From: Chroococcidiopsis thermalis PCC 7203
GTDB taxonomy: Bacteria > Cyanobacteriota > Cyanobacteriia > Cyanobacteriales > Chroococcidiopsidaceae
Assembly: GCF_000317125.1 (NCBI RefSeq)
Contig: NC_019695.1
Location: 1,042,336-1,106,335 of the forward strand
Direction: 5' to 3'
Length of the DNA: 64,000 bases
Positions 26,926 to 37,248 of this stretch are shown one piece after another (position 1 is the stretch's first letter; the number at the start of each line of letters is the position of its first letter). Made by a program: the position numbers and the translations under genes. Under the pieces are notes generated by a model. That model made no database searches, was not told the origin of the DNA, and was given only the letters and a program-made list of their open reading frames with translations.

Positions 26926-27584
26926 GTGTTTTTGGTCAACTTTTGGCGTTGGCGATGTAGCAGTAAGCCAGCGCCAATAACACCGACACCAGCCAGCGTT
27001 CCTACTCCTCCTGGTTCTGGGACTGTTTCGATTGAGCCAGTAATGACAGCATCACCCTCAAGCGAAAGAACGTTTGGATCTGGGTTGAGTCGATCGACTT
27101 GAGTAAAATCTAGCGTTCCAGTCGCGCCTGTGAATATGCCTTCGCCACCTGTAATTGTCAGCGTACCGGAACCAGATCCCGTCAGATTTTCCCGGTCAAG
27201 TGTAGCCGTAGCCGTGGCAGTTCCTCGCAATTTGTTATCCGTGCCTTCTCCCTCAAATACGATGTAACCTGGTGGCAGATCTGGTAAGCCAAACGTAGCG
27301 GGATTGGTATCAAAGTTAAGCGCACCAGTTGCAGGATCGGTTCGCGCGTAGATTAATCCTTCATACTGAGTTAGACCATAAGGGGCTTCAGGGTCGGAAC
27401 TCGTAGCTAACTCGATCGATTGAGATAGCTCCTCGTCAATCGGTACGATCTCGATTCTTGTGTCATAGTTACCATTAAATGGATATATCGTCTGCGCGAT
27501 CGCTTTTGTCGTATCCAGTCCTACGCTAGCCAATGCGAAAGCGACTGAAATCAGCTTTACCGTATATGAAAGAGTCATTTGCAT
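26922..27584 (-). CDS. Secreted protein with PEP-CTERM sorting signal
   Basis: The 220-residue protein has a signal peptide (VKLISVAFALASVGLDTTKAIAQ region), a beta-rich Gly/Thr-rich body without recognised domain, and a C-terminal VPEPGG motif followed by a hydrophobic helix and basic tail (HRQRQKL), the PEP-CTERM signal recognised by exosortase. It would be exported and processed at the inner membrane. Exosortase is not in this window. Function unknown. Confidence 0.88.
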   Translation of the reverse strand: MQMTLSYTVKLISVAFALASVGLDTTKAIAQTIYPFNGNYDTRIEIVPIDEELSQSIELATSSDPEAPYGLTQYEGLIYARTDPATGALNFDTNPATFGLPDLPPGYIVFEGEGTDNKLRGTATATATLDRENLTGSGSGTLTITGGEGIFTGATGTLDFTQVDRLNPDPNVLSLEGDAVITGSIETVPEPGGVGTLAGVGVIGAGLLLHRQRQKLTKNT

Positions 27585-27687
27585 CCTGGCTTACAGCTAT
27601 GCAAACGATCCTACAGCGCCAAATTTACAGTTTCTTGTGCTAATTTTTGGGAATATTTGCCGAATGTTTAGCAAATGGATGTTGACT

Positions 27688-28482
27688 CTAAGTTGCTTTT
27701 CTTCGCCTTGCAGCTGTCCGAGGCGGAGTGCGCCGTGCTTTGTGTCTGGTAGGTGGTTTCGCTGGTTTAGCTGGGGGTTTGGCGGTTTCTGGTTCCGGTG
27801 CGGGTTCTGGCGCGGGTTCTGGCGCGGGAGATTTAGCAGTTGTCCGAGTTGAGGTTTTCCCCTTGGCTTTAGGCTTGGTAGTAGTTGATTTAGCCGGGGA
27901 TGTAGCTATTTCTAGTTCCGGTGCGGGTTCTGGTGCGGGTTCTGGTGCGGGAGATTTAGCAGTTGTCCGAGTTGAGGTTTTCCCCTTGGCTTTAGGCTTG
28001 GTAGTAGTTGATTTAGCTGTTTCGGGTTTGGCGGTTTCTGGTTGCGGTGCGGGTTCTGGTGCGGGAGATTTAGCAGTTGTCCGAGTAGAAGTTTTCCCCT
28101 TGGCTTTAGGCTTGGTAGTCGATTTAGCTGTTTCGGGTTTGGCGGTTTCTGGTTTGGCTGTCTCTGGTTCTGGTGCTGGTGGGGGTGTAGACGATACCTC
28201 TACAGTTAGAGTCCCCTTCGTCTCTGGTGTAACGACAGCCACCACCATTTGAGTTTGGCGATCGTGTGCTTCAAATTGTGTGACTAGATCGGCTAATCCC
28301 ATTTGTCTTGAATATTTGGGAATCACACTTGCTTTGAGAAATTTTGCCTCCATTTGAGCGATCGCATCATTAGGGTAGTAATTGACAAGTAAAACCCCAT
28401 CTCCCTGTACCGCTGTCATATCTAAAAAGTATGTACCTAAGCGAGGAAGGTCATCTTGCAGTAATTTTTGTAGTTTGTCCAT
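27688..28482 (-). CDS. Unknown N-terminal domain with a repetitive histone-H1-like Lys/Ala/Pro tail
   Basis: Residues 1 to about 95 form a compact domain (LPRLGTYFLDMTAVQGDGVL, QMEAKFLKASVIPKYSRQMG) that I do not recognise. The rest is low complexity: PETAK repeats, then three near-identical segments of about 40 residues combining KPKAKGKTSTRTTAKSPAPE and PEPAPEPA, ending in a strongly basic stretch (KARRTPPRTAARRRKAT). The tail resembles the C-terminus of histone H1 or bacterial H1-like proteins and would bind nucleic acid or another polyanion. The DNA of the three repeats is nearly identical, so copy number probably varies between strains. Confidence 0.7.
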   Translation of the reverse strand: MDKLQKLLQDDLPRLGTYFLDMTAVQGDGVLLVNYYPNDAIAQMEAKFLKASVIPKYSRQMGLADLVTQFEAHDRQTQMVVAVVTPETKGTLTVEVSSTPPPAPEPETAKPETAKPETAKSTTKPKAKGKTSTRTTAKSPAPEPAPQPETAKPETAKSTTTKPKAKGKTSTRTTAKSPAPEPAPEPAPELEIATSPAKSTTTKPKAKGKTSTRTTAKSPAPEPAPEPAPEPETAKPPAKPAKPPTRHKARRTPPRTAARRRKAT

Positions 28483-28486
28483 GTGA

Positions 28487-28638
28487 ATTGGAAATTGGTA
28501 ATGGGTAGTTGGTAATGGGTAGTTGGTAGTTGGTAGTTGTTGATGGGTGAGAGATAATTCAAGAAATTAAAAGTATTTTCATGCACGACTTCCGACCCCT
28601 GTACGGGCGGGTTTGGAAACCAGCCCCTACCGACTCCC
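28487..28638. repeat. Tandem TGGTAGT/ATGGGTA repeats and a GGGCGGGTTT inverted repeat
   Basis: Heptamer-like units (AATTGGT, AATGGGT, AGTTGGT) at 28487-28545 are followed by GTACGGGCGGGTTTGGAAACCAGCCCCTAC (given here only by its ends; 28600-28629). Inverted repeats of the GGGCGGGTTT type also occur at 45157-45220 and 63857-63916. Confidence 0.75.
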
Positions 28639-30273
<1,635 letters not shown>

Positions 30274-30367
30274 AGATTGGAATCAATTGTGCGTTCGAGA
30301 TAGATCTATTAACGATCTATTAAAGTTTGCCAGTTATGCAGCTGGATGTAAGAGAATGTCCCTACAA

Positions 30368-30389
30368 GTTGTATTAACATCGATACAAC
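30368..30389. promoter_or_regulatory. Inverted repeat, candidate TetR operator
   Basis: Perfect 7-bp arms GTTGTAT/ATACAAC with an 8-base spacer, 14 bp before the TetR-family gene. Position and form fit an autoregulatory operator. Confidence 0.55.
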
Positions 30390-30403
30390 CATAAATACCT
30401 TCT

Positions 30404-31021
30404 ATGCAAGTTTTTAACCGTGCTTCACAGCCAGCAGATTCTTCTCGCGATCGCATTTTACAAGCGGCGCAGCGATTGTTCGCGCGTCAAGGGTTTGACG
30501 GTACGACAACCCGCGACTTAGCACAAGCTGCTGGTGTGGCGGAAGGTACGCTGTTTCGTCACTTTTCTAATAAAAAAGCAATTTTGGTCGAGGTAGCAAC
30601 CCAAGGTTGGGTAGAAATTCTCACCGATCTGCTGACGGAATTGAGCGAAATGGGCAGCTATAAAGCTGTAGCACAAGTCATGCAGCGGCGAATGTGGAAC
30701 TTTCAGAAAAACGCCGATTTAATGCGGGTTTGCTTCATGGAAGCCCAATTTCACCCAGATTTGCGCGATCGCGTCCAATCTGAGGTGATCGGCAAAATGA
30801 CAGATGTTGCTGAGGCTTTCTTTCAAACAGCAATGGAACGGGGCATTTACCGTCCGATGAATCCGCGCATTGTTGCCCAAGTATTCTTAGGCATGTTTGC
30901 CATCTCTGGTTTCAGCCACAACACGTTAATGGAACCCAACGCCTCTCCTCAACAAATGAAAGAGATGGCGGAAGGATTAGCTGATATTTTTCTCAATGGT
31001 GTTTTAGTGAAGAGTCATTAG
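30404..31021 (+). CDS. TetR-family transcriptional regulator
   Basis: The 205-residue protein has an N-terminal HTH (RILQAAQRLFARQGFDGTTT followed by RDLAQAAGVAEGTLFRHFSN, about residues 15-60) and an all-helical ligand domain without recognised ligand. It is divergent from the M16 peptidase gene (about 130 bp), which is one possible target. A 22-bp inverted repeat lies just before its start. Confidence 0.92.
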   Translation: MQVFNRASQPADSSRDRILQAAQRLFARQGFDGTTTRDLAQAAGVAEGTLFRHFSNKKAILVEVATQGWVEILTDLLTELSEMGSYKAVAQVMQRRMWNFQKNADLMRVCFMEAQFHPDLRDRVQSEVIGKMTDVAEAFFQTAMERGIYRPMNPRIVAQVFLGMFAISGFSHNTLMEPNASPQQMKEMAEGLADIFLNGVLVKSH

Positions 31022-31148
31022 TCAATGGTCATTCGTCATTTGTTGTTGCCAATGACAGATGACGAATAACTATTCATAGATGAACGCAAGATATTAAAAT
31101 CTTGTTAATAATTAAATATTGATGTGTTCTGCGCCTCGGAGGTTGCGA

Positions 31149-31376
31149 ATGAAAGACCTAAGTAAATGGTTGAACCCTAGAGCGGCGATCGGAAGTTTAC
31201 TAAGTGTTATTGTTTTGCTGAGCGTAGCAGGCGGACTTGTTAGCTGTACTCCTAGTGGAGATGAAAGAGTCAGAGACACGAACGAGAATGTAGAAGAAGA
31301 CAACGAGAACGAAGCAGACGACGAGGATGATGGCAACGAAGCACCTAACCAAAATAATCAAGATGACGACGATTAA
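31149..31376 (+). CDS. Small acidic lipoprotein
   Basis: The 75-residue protein has an excellent ribosome-binding site (GGAGG at 31138-31142, six bases before ATG 31149), which decides the start. The N-terminus carries a lipoprotein signal (IGSLLSVIVLLSVAGGLVSC; lipobox LVSC, Cys about residue 30). The mature part is short, disordered and extremely acidic and Asn-rich (EEDNENEADDEDDGNEAPNQ). It would be a membrane-anchored polyanion, possibly a cation-binding or surface-charge factor. No family recognised. Confidence 0.7.
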   Translation: MKDLSKWLNPRAAIGSLLSVIVLLSVAGGLVSCTPSGDERVRDTNENVEEDNENEADDEDDGNEAPNQNNQDDDD

Positions 31377-31443
31377 ATTGGTCATTTGTCAGTAGCTAGT
31401 CACCAGCCACTAGTCACCAGTCACTCTTCACTACTCACTTTTA

Positions 31444-32844
31444 ATGACTCATGACACTGATGTGGAAGCTCTGCGGCAGCGGCGAGAGAATCTAGCCGAT
31501 CGCCTTGATGTACCAGTTATATTATGGTCGGGACGCAGTAGCGCGCGTAATTTTCCTGCTAATTGCTTTCCCTTTCGAGCCAGCAGTCACTTTCTCTATT
31601 TTGCTGGTATTCCCCTGGAAACAGCGGCTATTCGCTTAGAAGGGGGGAAAATGACGTTGTTTGTAGACGATCCGAAACCAGAAAGCGCCCTCTGGCACGG
31701 AGAAATGCCCAGCAGAACAGACATTGCAACTCAGATTGGCGCAGATGCAGCTTTACCCATGAGCGAGTTGGAATCTCATGCTGTGGGGGCAGCTACTATT
31801 GCCGCACAGGATACTATGACCGCTCTCCAACAGTCTCGCATCCTTAACCGTCCAATTTCACCAGCTAAGGTATTGCAAGGCATTGATTTGGAGTTAGCTC
31901 AAGCAATTGTAGCGCTGCGGCTCAGTCACGATCGCGCTGCTTTAATTCAATTACGCCAAGCTGCTGACGTAACGGTACAAGCTCATATTGCTGGTATGGC
32001 AGTGTCAACTAACGCCTCATGGGAGGCAGATGTGCGCGCCACGATGGAACACGTTATTCTCGCTAATAACATGAGCTGTGCTTATAGCAGTATCGTGACG
32101 GTGCATGGAGAGGTGTTGCATAACGATCGCTATCATCACCCGATGCAGTTGGGAGACTTATTACTAGTGGATGTAGGGGCAGAAACATCAACAGGTTGGG
32201 CGGCGGATGTCACCCGCACTTGGGCTATATCTGGGCAATTCTCAGCCACTCAGCGAGCGATTTACGATGTGGTACTGGCGGCGCATGATGCTTGTATTGG
32301 GAAAATTCGTCCCGGCGTAGAGTATCAGGATATACATTTATTAGCGGCGACAGTTATTGCTCAAGGTTTGGTCGATTTAGGCATTTTGCGCGGTCAACCG
32401 GAAGATTTAGTCGAAATGGATGCTCACGCCCTATTTTTTCCCCACGGGATCGGGCATTTATTGGGTTTAGACGTTCACGATATGGAAGATTTAGGGGATA
32501 TTGCTGGATATGAGGAAGGGCGCAAACGCAGCGATCGCTTTGGGTTAAATTATTTACGGTTGAATCGTCCCCTCCGTCCTGGGATGTTGGTGACGATCGA
32601 ACCAGGATTTTATCAAGTTCCGGCAATTTTAACCGATCGCGATCGGCGGGAGAAATATCGCGATGTCGTCAACTGGGAACGCTTAACTCAATTTGCTGAC
32701 GTGCGCGGCATTCGGATCGAAGATGACGTGTTAGTAACGGAGACTGGCAGAGAAGTCTTGACAGCGGCATTACCAACTAAAGCGGAAGCGGTTGAGGCTT
32801 TGGTGCAGGGCGACTTATCCTCTTTAGAAGCGGCTTATAGTTAA
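31444..32844 (+). CDS. pepP: Xaa-Pro aminopeptidase, M24 family
   Basis: The 466-residue protein removes N-terminal residues before proline. The N-terminal AMP_N domain (RQRRENLADRL, about 8-135) precedes the creatinase-fold catalytic domain. Dinuclear metal ligands are seen: Asp in LLVDVGAETS, Asp in GWAADVTRTW, His in FFPHGIGHLLGLDVHD, Glu in MLVTIEPGFY and Glu in GIRIEDDVLV. Cytosolic, no signal peptide. Confidence 0.93.
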   Translation: MTHDTDVEALRQRRENLADRLDVPVILWSGRSSARNFPANCFPFRASSHFLYFAGIPLETAAIRLEGGKMTLFVDDPKPESALWHGEMPSRTDIATQIGADAALPMSELESHAVGAATIAAQDTMTALQQSRILNRPISPAKVLQGIDLELAQAIVALRLSHDRAALIQLRQAADVTVQAHIAGMAVSTNASWEADVRATMEHVILANNMSCAYSSIVTVHGEVLHNDRYHHPMQLGDLLLVDVGAETSTGWAADVTRTWAISGQFSATQRAIYDVVLAAHDACIGKIRPGVEYQDIHLLAATVIAQGLVDLGILRGQPEDLVEMDAHALFFPHGIGHLLGLDVHDMEDLGDIAGYEEGRKRSDRFGLNYLRLNRPLRPGMLVTIEPGFYQVPAILTDRDRREKYRDVVNWERLTQFADVRGIRIEDDVLVTETGREVLTAALPTKAEAVEALVQGDLSSLEAAYS

Positions 32845-32867
32845 AAATAATTCGCTTCGGTACAACT

Positions 32868-33032
32868 TTCTCTTGTCCCCCCCTTTCATAAGGGGGGTTA
32901 GGGGGGATCTTTGAGTCATTGGCGTAGTTTTTCGATTTTCTCTTGTCTCCCCCTTTCATAAAGGGGGTTAGGGGGGATCTTTGAGTCATTGGCGTAGTTT
33001 TTCGATCCCCCAACCCCCTTATTAAGGGGGCT
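32868..33032. repeat. Direct duplication of a GGGGGGATC/CCCCCCTTT palindromic repeat
   Basis: A unit of about 70 bp (TCTTGTCCCCCC..., ...GGGGGGATCTTTGAGTC..., GCGTAGTTTTTCGAT) occurs twice in tandem, followed by a third inverted partial copy (GATCCCCCAACCCCC). It lies between convergent genes and can serve as a terminator. Confidence 0.85.
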
Positions 33033-33054
33033 AAGAAAAAAGTTCGCATAGAAA

Positions 33055-33807
33055 TTAATTTAACTGAGCAAACAGCGCTTCCCAATCAGTGATTTCCGGT
33101 CTTGCACCAGAATTAACAATTTCAAAAGTCTTGTTGACTGTTACGGGGTCAGATATACACTCTACGCAAGCGGTAGCTACATCTATTCTGCTAGTATCCC
33201 CTACCAAGGTATCGCCCGTACCTACAACAACAGCTAATTTGCCGTCAGTTGTCGCCTTTAATAATGTATTCAGGTCATAAGAAGTGTAAGGACTATCAAT
33301 TAAACGCCCTGGGCGGATAATCGTGTAAGGCAAACCCGAAGTCGCGATCGCCTCTTCTCCTTCCTGCTTGGCATCAAGTACGCCAAAGGCATTGAGAATA
33401 CTAAAAGGAAATTGCTTTTTGCGTAAGACACCACAAGAAGAAACAAAAACAAACCTTTGCAAATCTTGCGGTGCAGCTGCAACCAAATTTTTCACACCCA
33501 CAGCATCAACCTGCTGCGGACTATTTTGGGCTGAGAAGAAGTTTTGAAAATCCCACTTGGCAGAAGGAAAGGCAGTCGTACCAGTACAACAAATAATATG
33601 GGTAACGTTCTGTACTGCTGCTGGTAGGGTGTTGGGTTGACGAATATCGCCTACGGCAATTTCTACGCGATCGCCAAACATCTGCTTGGCTTTGTCAGCT
33701 TGACGGGTGAGGACGCGCACGGTAAAACCTTTTTCCAGTGCTTTAGCAACTGCTAACTGTCCGACTCCACCTGTTGCACCAGCGACTAGAATTAATGCTG
33801 CTGTCAT
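33055..33807 (-). CDS. Atypical SDR / NAD(P)-binding protein (NmrA-like)
   Basis: The 250-residue protein has the Rossmann glycine motif VAGATGGVGQLAVAKALEKG at about residues 8-27 and the atypical-SDR pattern (RFVFVSSCGVLR, TIIRPGRLIDSPYTSYD). Plant and cyanobacterial homologues act in chlorophyll/quinone or complex assembly; the substrate here is unknown. Its ATG overlaps the mgtE stop by four bases, so it is translationally coupled to mgtE. Confidence 0.87.
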   Translation of the reverse strand: MTAALILVAGATGGVGQLAVAKALEKGFTVRVLTRQADKAKQMFGDRVEIAVGDIRQPNTLPAAVQNVTHIICCTGTTAFPSAKWDFQNFFSAQNSPQQVDAVGVKNLVAAAPQDLQRFVFVSSCGVLRKKQFPFSILNAFGVLDAKQEGEEAIATSGLPYTIIRPGRLIDSPYTSYDLNTLLKATTDGKLAVVVGTGDTLVGDTSRIDVATACVECISDPVTVNKTFEIVNSGARPEITDWEALFAQLN

Positions 33808-35159
33808 TTTGCCACCATCCGTAAAGCTAAAGAAATTAATGAGAGGAAAGTTAAAAACCCGACGGCATCCAGAATAGTTGTGAGTAGGGGACCGCTGATC
33901 AATGCCGGATCGAGTTTCAATCGCTTTAATCCCATCGGTAGCATTGTCCCTAAACTTGCCGCTACAAATACGTTAATTGCCATCACCGAGGCAGCAACAA
34001 TAGCAACCCAGCGTTCTTGAGGCGGCGACCAAATTAAGGACAGAATCCCCAAAGCGATCGCCAAAGCTAAGGCTGTTCCTAGCCCAGCCAAGATCTCTTT
34101 ACGGAGAATTTTTAACGTATCTAGAGGTGTCACTTCGCCTACACCAAGTCCGCGTACCGTCACCGACAAAGCTTGTATGGCAACATTGCCACTCGTGTTA
34201 GATAAAATCGGCATAATTACGGCTAACACTGGCACTACAGAAATCACCTGTTGAAAAGGTGCGATCGCGCTGGCTGCCCCAACATATAACCCAATATTTG
34301 CTAACAGCCAAGGCAATCGCTTGCGGATCGTTACCTGAGGCGGAGATAAAGCCGCTTCGTCACCACCACTGACCCCTGCTAATTTTTGAATATCTGCCGT
34401 GGCTTCCTCTTCTAAAATATCTACCACGTCGTCAACGGTGATAATTCCTACCAAGCGATCCTCCCGATCTACGACTGGGATGGCGATCAAGTCGTAGCGT
34501 TTCATCAACTGGGCGGCTTCTGCTTGCGGTGTGTCGGTTCTGACTCGCACGACACGCTGACTGGCAATTTCGCGAATGAGAACATCGGGGATAGTAAATA
34601 ATAATTGTCGCAAGGAAACTACGCTCACCAGTTTGCGATTATCGTCGGTGACGTAGGCATAGTAAATCGTCTCTTTATCTTCGTCATTGCGTCGAATTTT
34701 ATTGAGGGCTTCTCCTACAGTTAAACCTTGGCGCAGGCGGACGTATTCCGTCGTCATCACCCGTCCTGCCGTGCCTTCGGGATAGCCTAAAATCGTTGCT
34801 GTGGCTTGCCGTTCTTCCGCACTAAGTTGTTGTAGCAGCCGCTTGACAACACCAGCAGGTAACTCGTCAAACAACTCTGCCCTGTCGTCAGGACTCATGG
34901 ACTCTACCAGGTGAAATACCTGGGCATCATGCAGAGAACCGATTAATTCTTCCTGCACTTCTTGAGGTAAGTATTCAAATACCGCGATCGCCTGATTTTT
35001 ATTCAGCAAGCGAAAGGCGATCGCTTGTTGCTGGGGAGAAAGTTCCGCAATATAATCCCCTGCATCTACAGGGGGCAAACGGTTTAATTCTGCTTTAAGT
35101 AAGTTGAGATCGGTAATATCGGTTAGGGCAATACGTCCTTCTTGAGTGAGCATAAACAC
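33804..35159 (-). CDS. mgtE: Magnesium transporter MgtE
   Basis: The 451-residue Mg2+ channel has the MgtE N domain (about 30-130, superhelical, LPQEVQEELIGSLHDA), two CBS domains (about 135-255, VDREDRLVGIITVDDVVDIL) and a five-helix transmembrane domain (about 285-450; ILSNTSGNVAIQALSVTVRG contains the conserved pore Asn/Gly region). Cytosolic domains sense Mg2+ and close the channel when it is high. Confidence 0.95.
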   Translation of the reverse strand: MFMLTQEGRIALTDITDLNLLKAELNRLPPVDAGDYIAELSPQQQAIAFRLLNKNQAIAVFEYLPQEVQEELIGSLHDAQVFHLVESMSPDDRAELFDELPAGVVKRLLQQLSAEERQATATILGYPEGTAGRVMTTEYVRLRQGLTVGEALNKIRRNDEDKETIYYAYVTDDNRKLVSVVSLRQLLFTIPDVLIREIASQRVVRVRTDTPQAEAAQLMKRYDLIAIPVVDREDRLVGIITVDDVVDILEEEATADIQKLAGVSGGDEAALSPPQVTIRKRLPWLLANIGLYVGAASAIAPFQQVISVVPVLAVIMPILSNTSGNVAIQALSVTVRGLGVGEVTPLDTLKILRKEILAGLGTALALAIALGILSLIWSPPQERWVAIVAASVMAINVFVAASLGTMLPMGLKRLKLDPALISGPLLTTILDAVGFLTFLSLISLALRMVAK

Positions 35160-35413
35160 CTCCTAAGTCTCCCCTACTCTGAGAGACTAGTTCGCTCAGC
35201 TCAGAGGAGAATACTACTGTGGGGGGATGGACTTCGATCTACGTCCATAAACTTTGAACAATTCAACATCGATACCCAATTTGGGTAACGCTACGTTTAA
35301 TCGTAACCTGCAAGTGTTGTTTTCGGAAGTCCAAGCTAAAAATGACCGAAACATTTGTGTATCTCGCTGGTTGTAATATTATCTTGCCCGATTTGCGATC
35401 GAATGAAACATCT

Positions 35414-36229
35414 TCATCTTGTTTGCTGTCGCGATAGGTAATTAATTGCCACTAATGCGATCGCAATCAAAGCAAAAGAAAATAAAGTTGTCAATGTTCC
35501 CAGGGCATAGAGTGCGGGAGAAGTGACGTTTGTTGTCATACCAAAAATTTCTAATGGCAAGGTGTTAGTCTCTCCAGAAATTAATGATGTGCGGGTAAAC
35601 TCATCGTAGGAAAGTGTAAATCCTAGTAACCCTACACCAATGACGCTAGAGGCAATTAGAGGAAAGACAATTTGCCAAAATGTTGTCGTGTCACTCGCTC
35701 CTAAATCGCGGGCAGCTTCTTCATATGCAGGGTTAAACCGACCAAATATTCCTAACATAATTAAAAAGGCAAAAGGTAGCGTCCAGGTTAAATGTCCGGC
35801 AAGTGCTGAAGAATACCACTGATTATCTAACCCAACTATACTAAACAAAATTCCAATTCCTAATGAGACTAGAATGCTAGGGACTATTAAGCTAGAAATT
35901 GTCAGGTAAAAAATCAGATTTGAGCCGAAAAACTTCCGACGAAATGCTAGTCCTGCCATCACACTAAAGACAACTGTAATTAGCATGACAATTAACCCTA
36001 GCCAAAGCGATCGCCCAAATCCATCGACAAAATTTCCTACCCGCTGCGGTTCAAATACTGCTTTGAGCCAATGAAAACTAAAACCCCGCATTGGAAAAGT
36101 CAATTGTCCTTCTGGTCCCTGCAACGAGAGGAGAAAAATAGCCGACATCGGACCGTAAAGGAATAAGACAAATAATCCGAAAAATCCTGCTAGTAGATAG
36201 TAAGAAAGCGATCGTTTTTTTTCAGCCAT
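35414..36229 (-). CDS. PotC-type ABC transporter permease
   Basis: The 271-residue inner-membrane permease has six hydrophobic segments and the EAA loop (YEEAARDLGASDTTTFWQIV, about 170-189) that contacts the ATPase. It belongs to the spermidine/putrescine (PotC) group of permeases. Order potD-potB-potC on the minus strand, downstream of potA. Substrate argued from regulation to be a purine/ureide or related nitrogen compound; polyamines remain possible. Confidence 0.9.
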   Translation of the reverse strand: MAEKKRSLSYYLLAGFFGLFVLFLYGPMSAIFLLSLQGPEGQLTFPMRGFSFHWLKAVFEPQRVGNFVDGFGRSLWLGLIVMLITVVFSVMAGLAFRRKFFGSNLIFYLTISSLIVPSILVSLGIGILFSIVGLDNQWYSSALAGHLTWTLPFAFLIMLGIFGRFNPAYEEAARDLGASDTTTFWQIVFPLIASSVIGVGLLGFTLSYDEFTRTSLISGETNTLPLEIFGMTTNVTSPALYALGTLTTLFSFALIAIALVAINYLSRQQTR

Positions 36230-36355
36230 ATTTAATTATGGGGAATAGGGAGTAGAGATCGGTGACCAGTGACCAGTTATCAGTGAAGAGTTATAGTTGG
36301 TAGCTGGTAGTTAGTCATTTTGTTTTTTGACTTTTAACTTTTGAAATTCGACTTT

Positions 36356-37210
36356 TTACAATTCTTTGCGAATATCAACTACGCGCAAAATGGCAAATAC
36401 AATTATCAGCGTAACAATCAATAACACGACTGCATTTGCTGCGGCTAGGGGATACTGCAAGCTATCGAGTTGGTTCTTAATTAAATAGCCAACAGAAGAA
36501 GACTTACCACCACTCATAATCCGCATCGTGGCAAATTCTCCCATCACCAACGTCACCACAAAAATCGAACCGATCGCAATTCCCGAAGCAGATAAAGGCA
36601 GGATAATTTCTTTTTGAATTTGAAATGGAGAAGATCCTAAATCCTCAGATGCCGTTACCAAAGAGCGATCGATTCGCATCATGCTATTAAATATCGGTGC
36701 AACCATAAATAAACAGTAGAGATGCACCATCGCCAGAATTACAGAAAAATCAGAAAATAGAAAAATTTCCACTGGCTGATTAGTTATACCTAAGCCCATT
36801 AATGCCTGATTAATTAATCCCTCTCTCCCTAAAAATGGAATCCAAGAAATCATCCGAATAATGTTTGATGTCAGAAAGGGTACAGTACAAATTAAAAATA
36901 AAATCGTCTGCCATTTCGGACTTTTAATGTGAAAAGCCAAAAAGTAAGCAACTGGATAGCTAATCAACAAGCAAATCAACCAAACGAGAAAAGCAAATTT
37001 AAAGGTATTGAGATAAGTTGACAAGTAAACTCTCGAACTAAAAATTCCCAAGTAGTTATTTAAAGTAAATCCTGGGGTCATCGCAAAGCCATTAAAATTC
37101 CAAAAACTGACAATTGCGATCGCGATAATTGGCAACACCAAAAATAGTAGAAAAACCAATGTTTGTGGAGCTACCAACAAATAATTGCGTAAAGTTTTTG
37201 AGTTGTTCAT
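36356..37210 (-). CDS. PotB-type ABC transporter permease
   Basis: The 284-residue inner-membrane permease has six hydrophobic segments (first QTLVFLLFLVLPIIAIAIVS) and the EAA-like loop (ASEDLGSSPFQIQKEIILPL, about 187-206). It pairs with the PotC-type permease 126 bp downstream; the gap holds STRR repeats. It starts 39 bp after the binding-protein gene. Confidence 0.9.
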   Translation of the reverse strand: MNNSKTLRNYLLVAPQTLVFLLFLVLPIIAIAIVSFWNFNGFAMTPGFTLNNYLGIFSSRVYLSTYLNTFKFAFLVWLICLLISYPVAYFLAFHIKSPKWQTILFLICTVPFLTSNIIRMISWIPFLGREGLINQALMGLGITNQPVEIFLFSDFSVILAMVHLYCLFMVAPIFNSMMRIDRSLVTASEDLGSSPFQIQKEIILPLSASGIAIGSIFVVTLVMGEFATMRIMSGGKSSSVGYLIKNQLDSLQYPLAAANAVVLLIVTLIIVFAILRVVDIRKEL

Positions 37211-37248
37211 AGAAAGTGGTGCGTGGTACGTGATAACTGAATAACTGA

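Noticed and set aside
27728-28252. Open frame of 174 codons on the plus strand
   Set aside because: It is antisense to the repetitive tail of the minus-strand gene; its openness follows from the repeated Pro/Ala/Lys codons.
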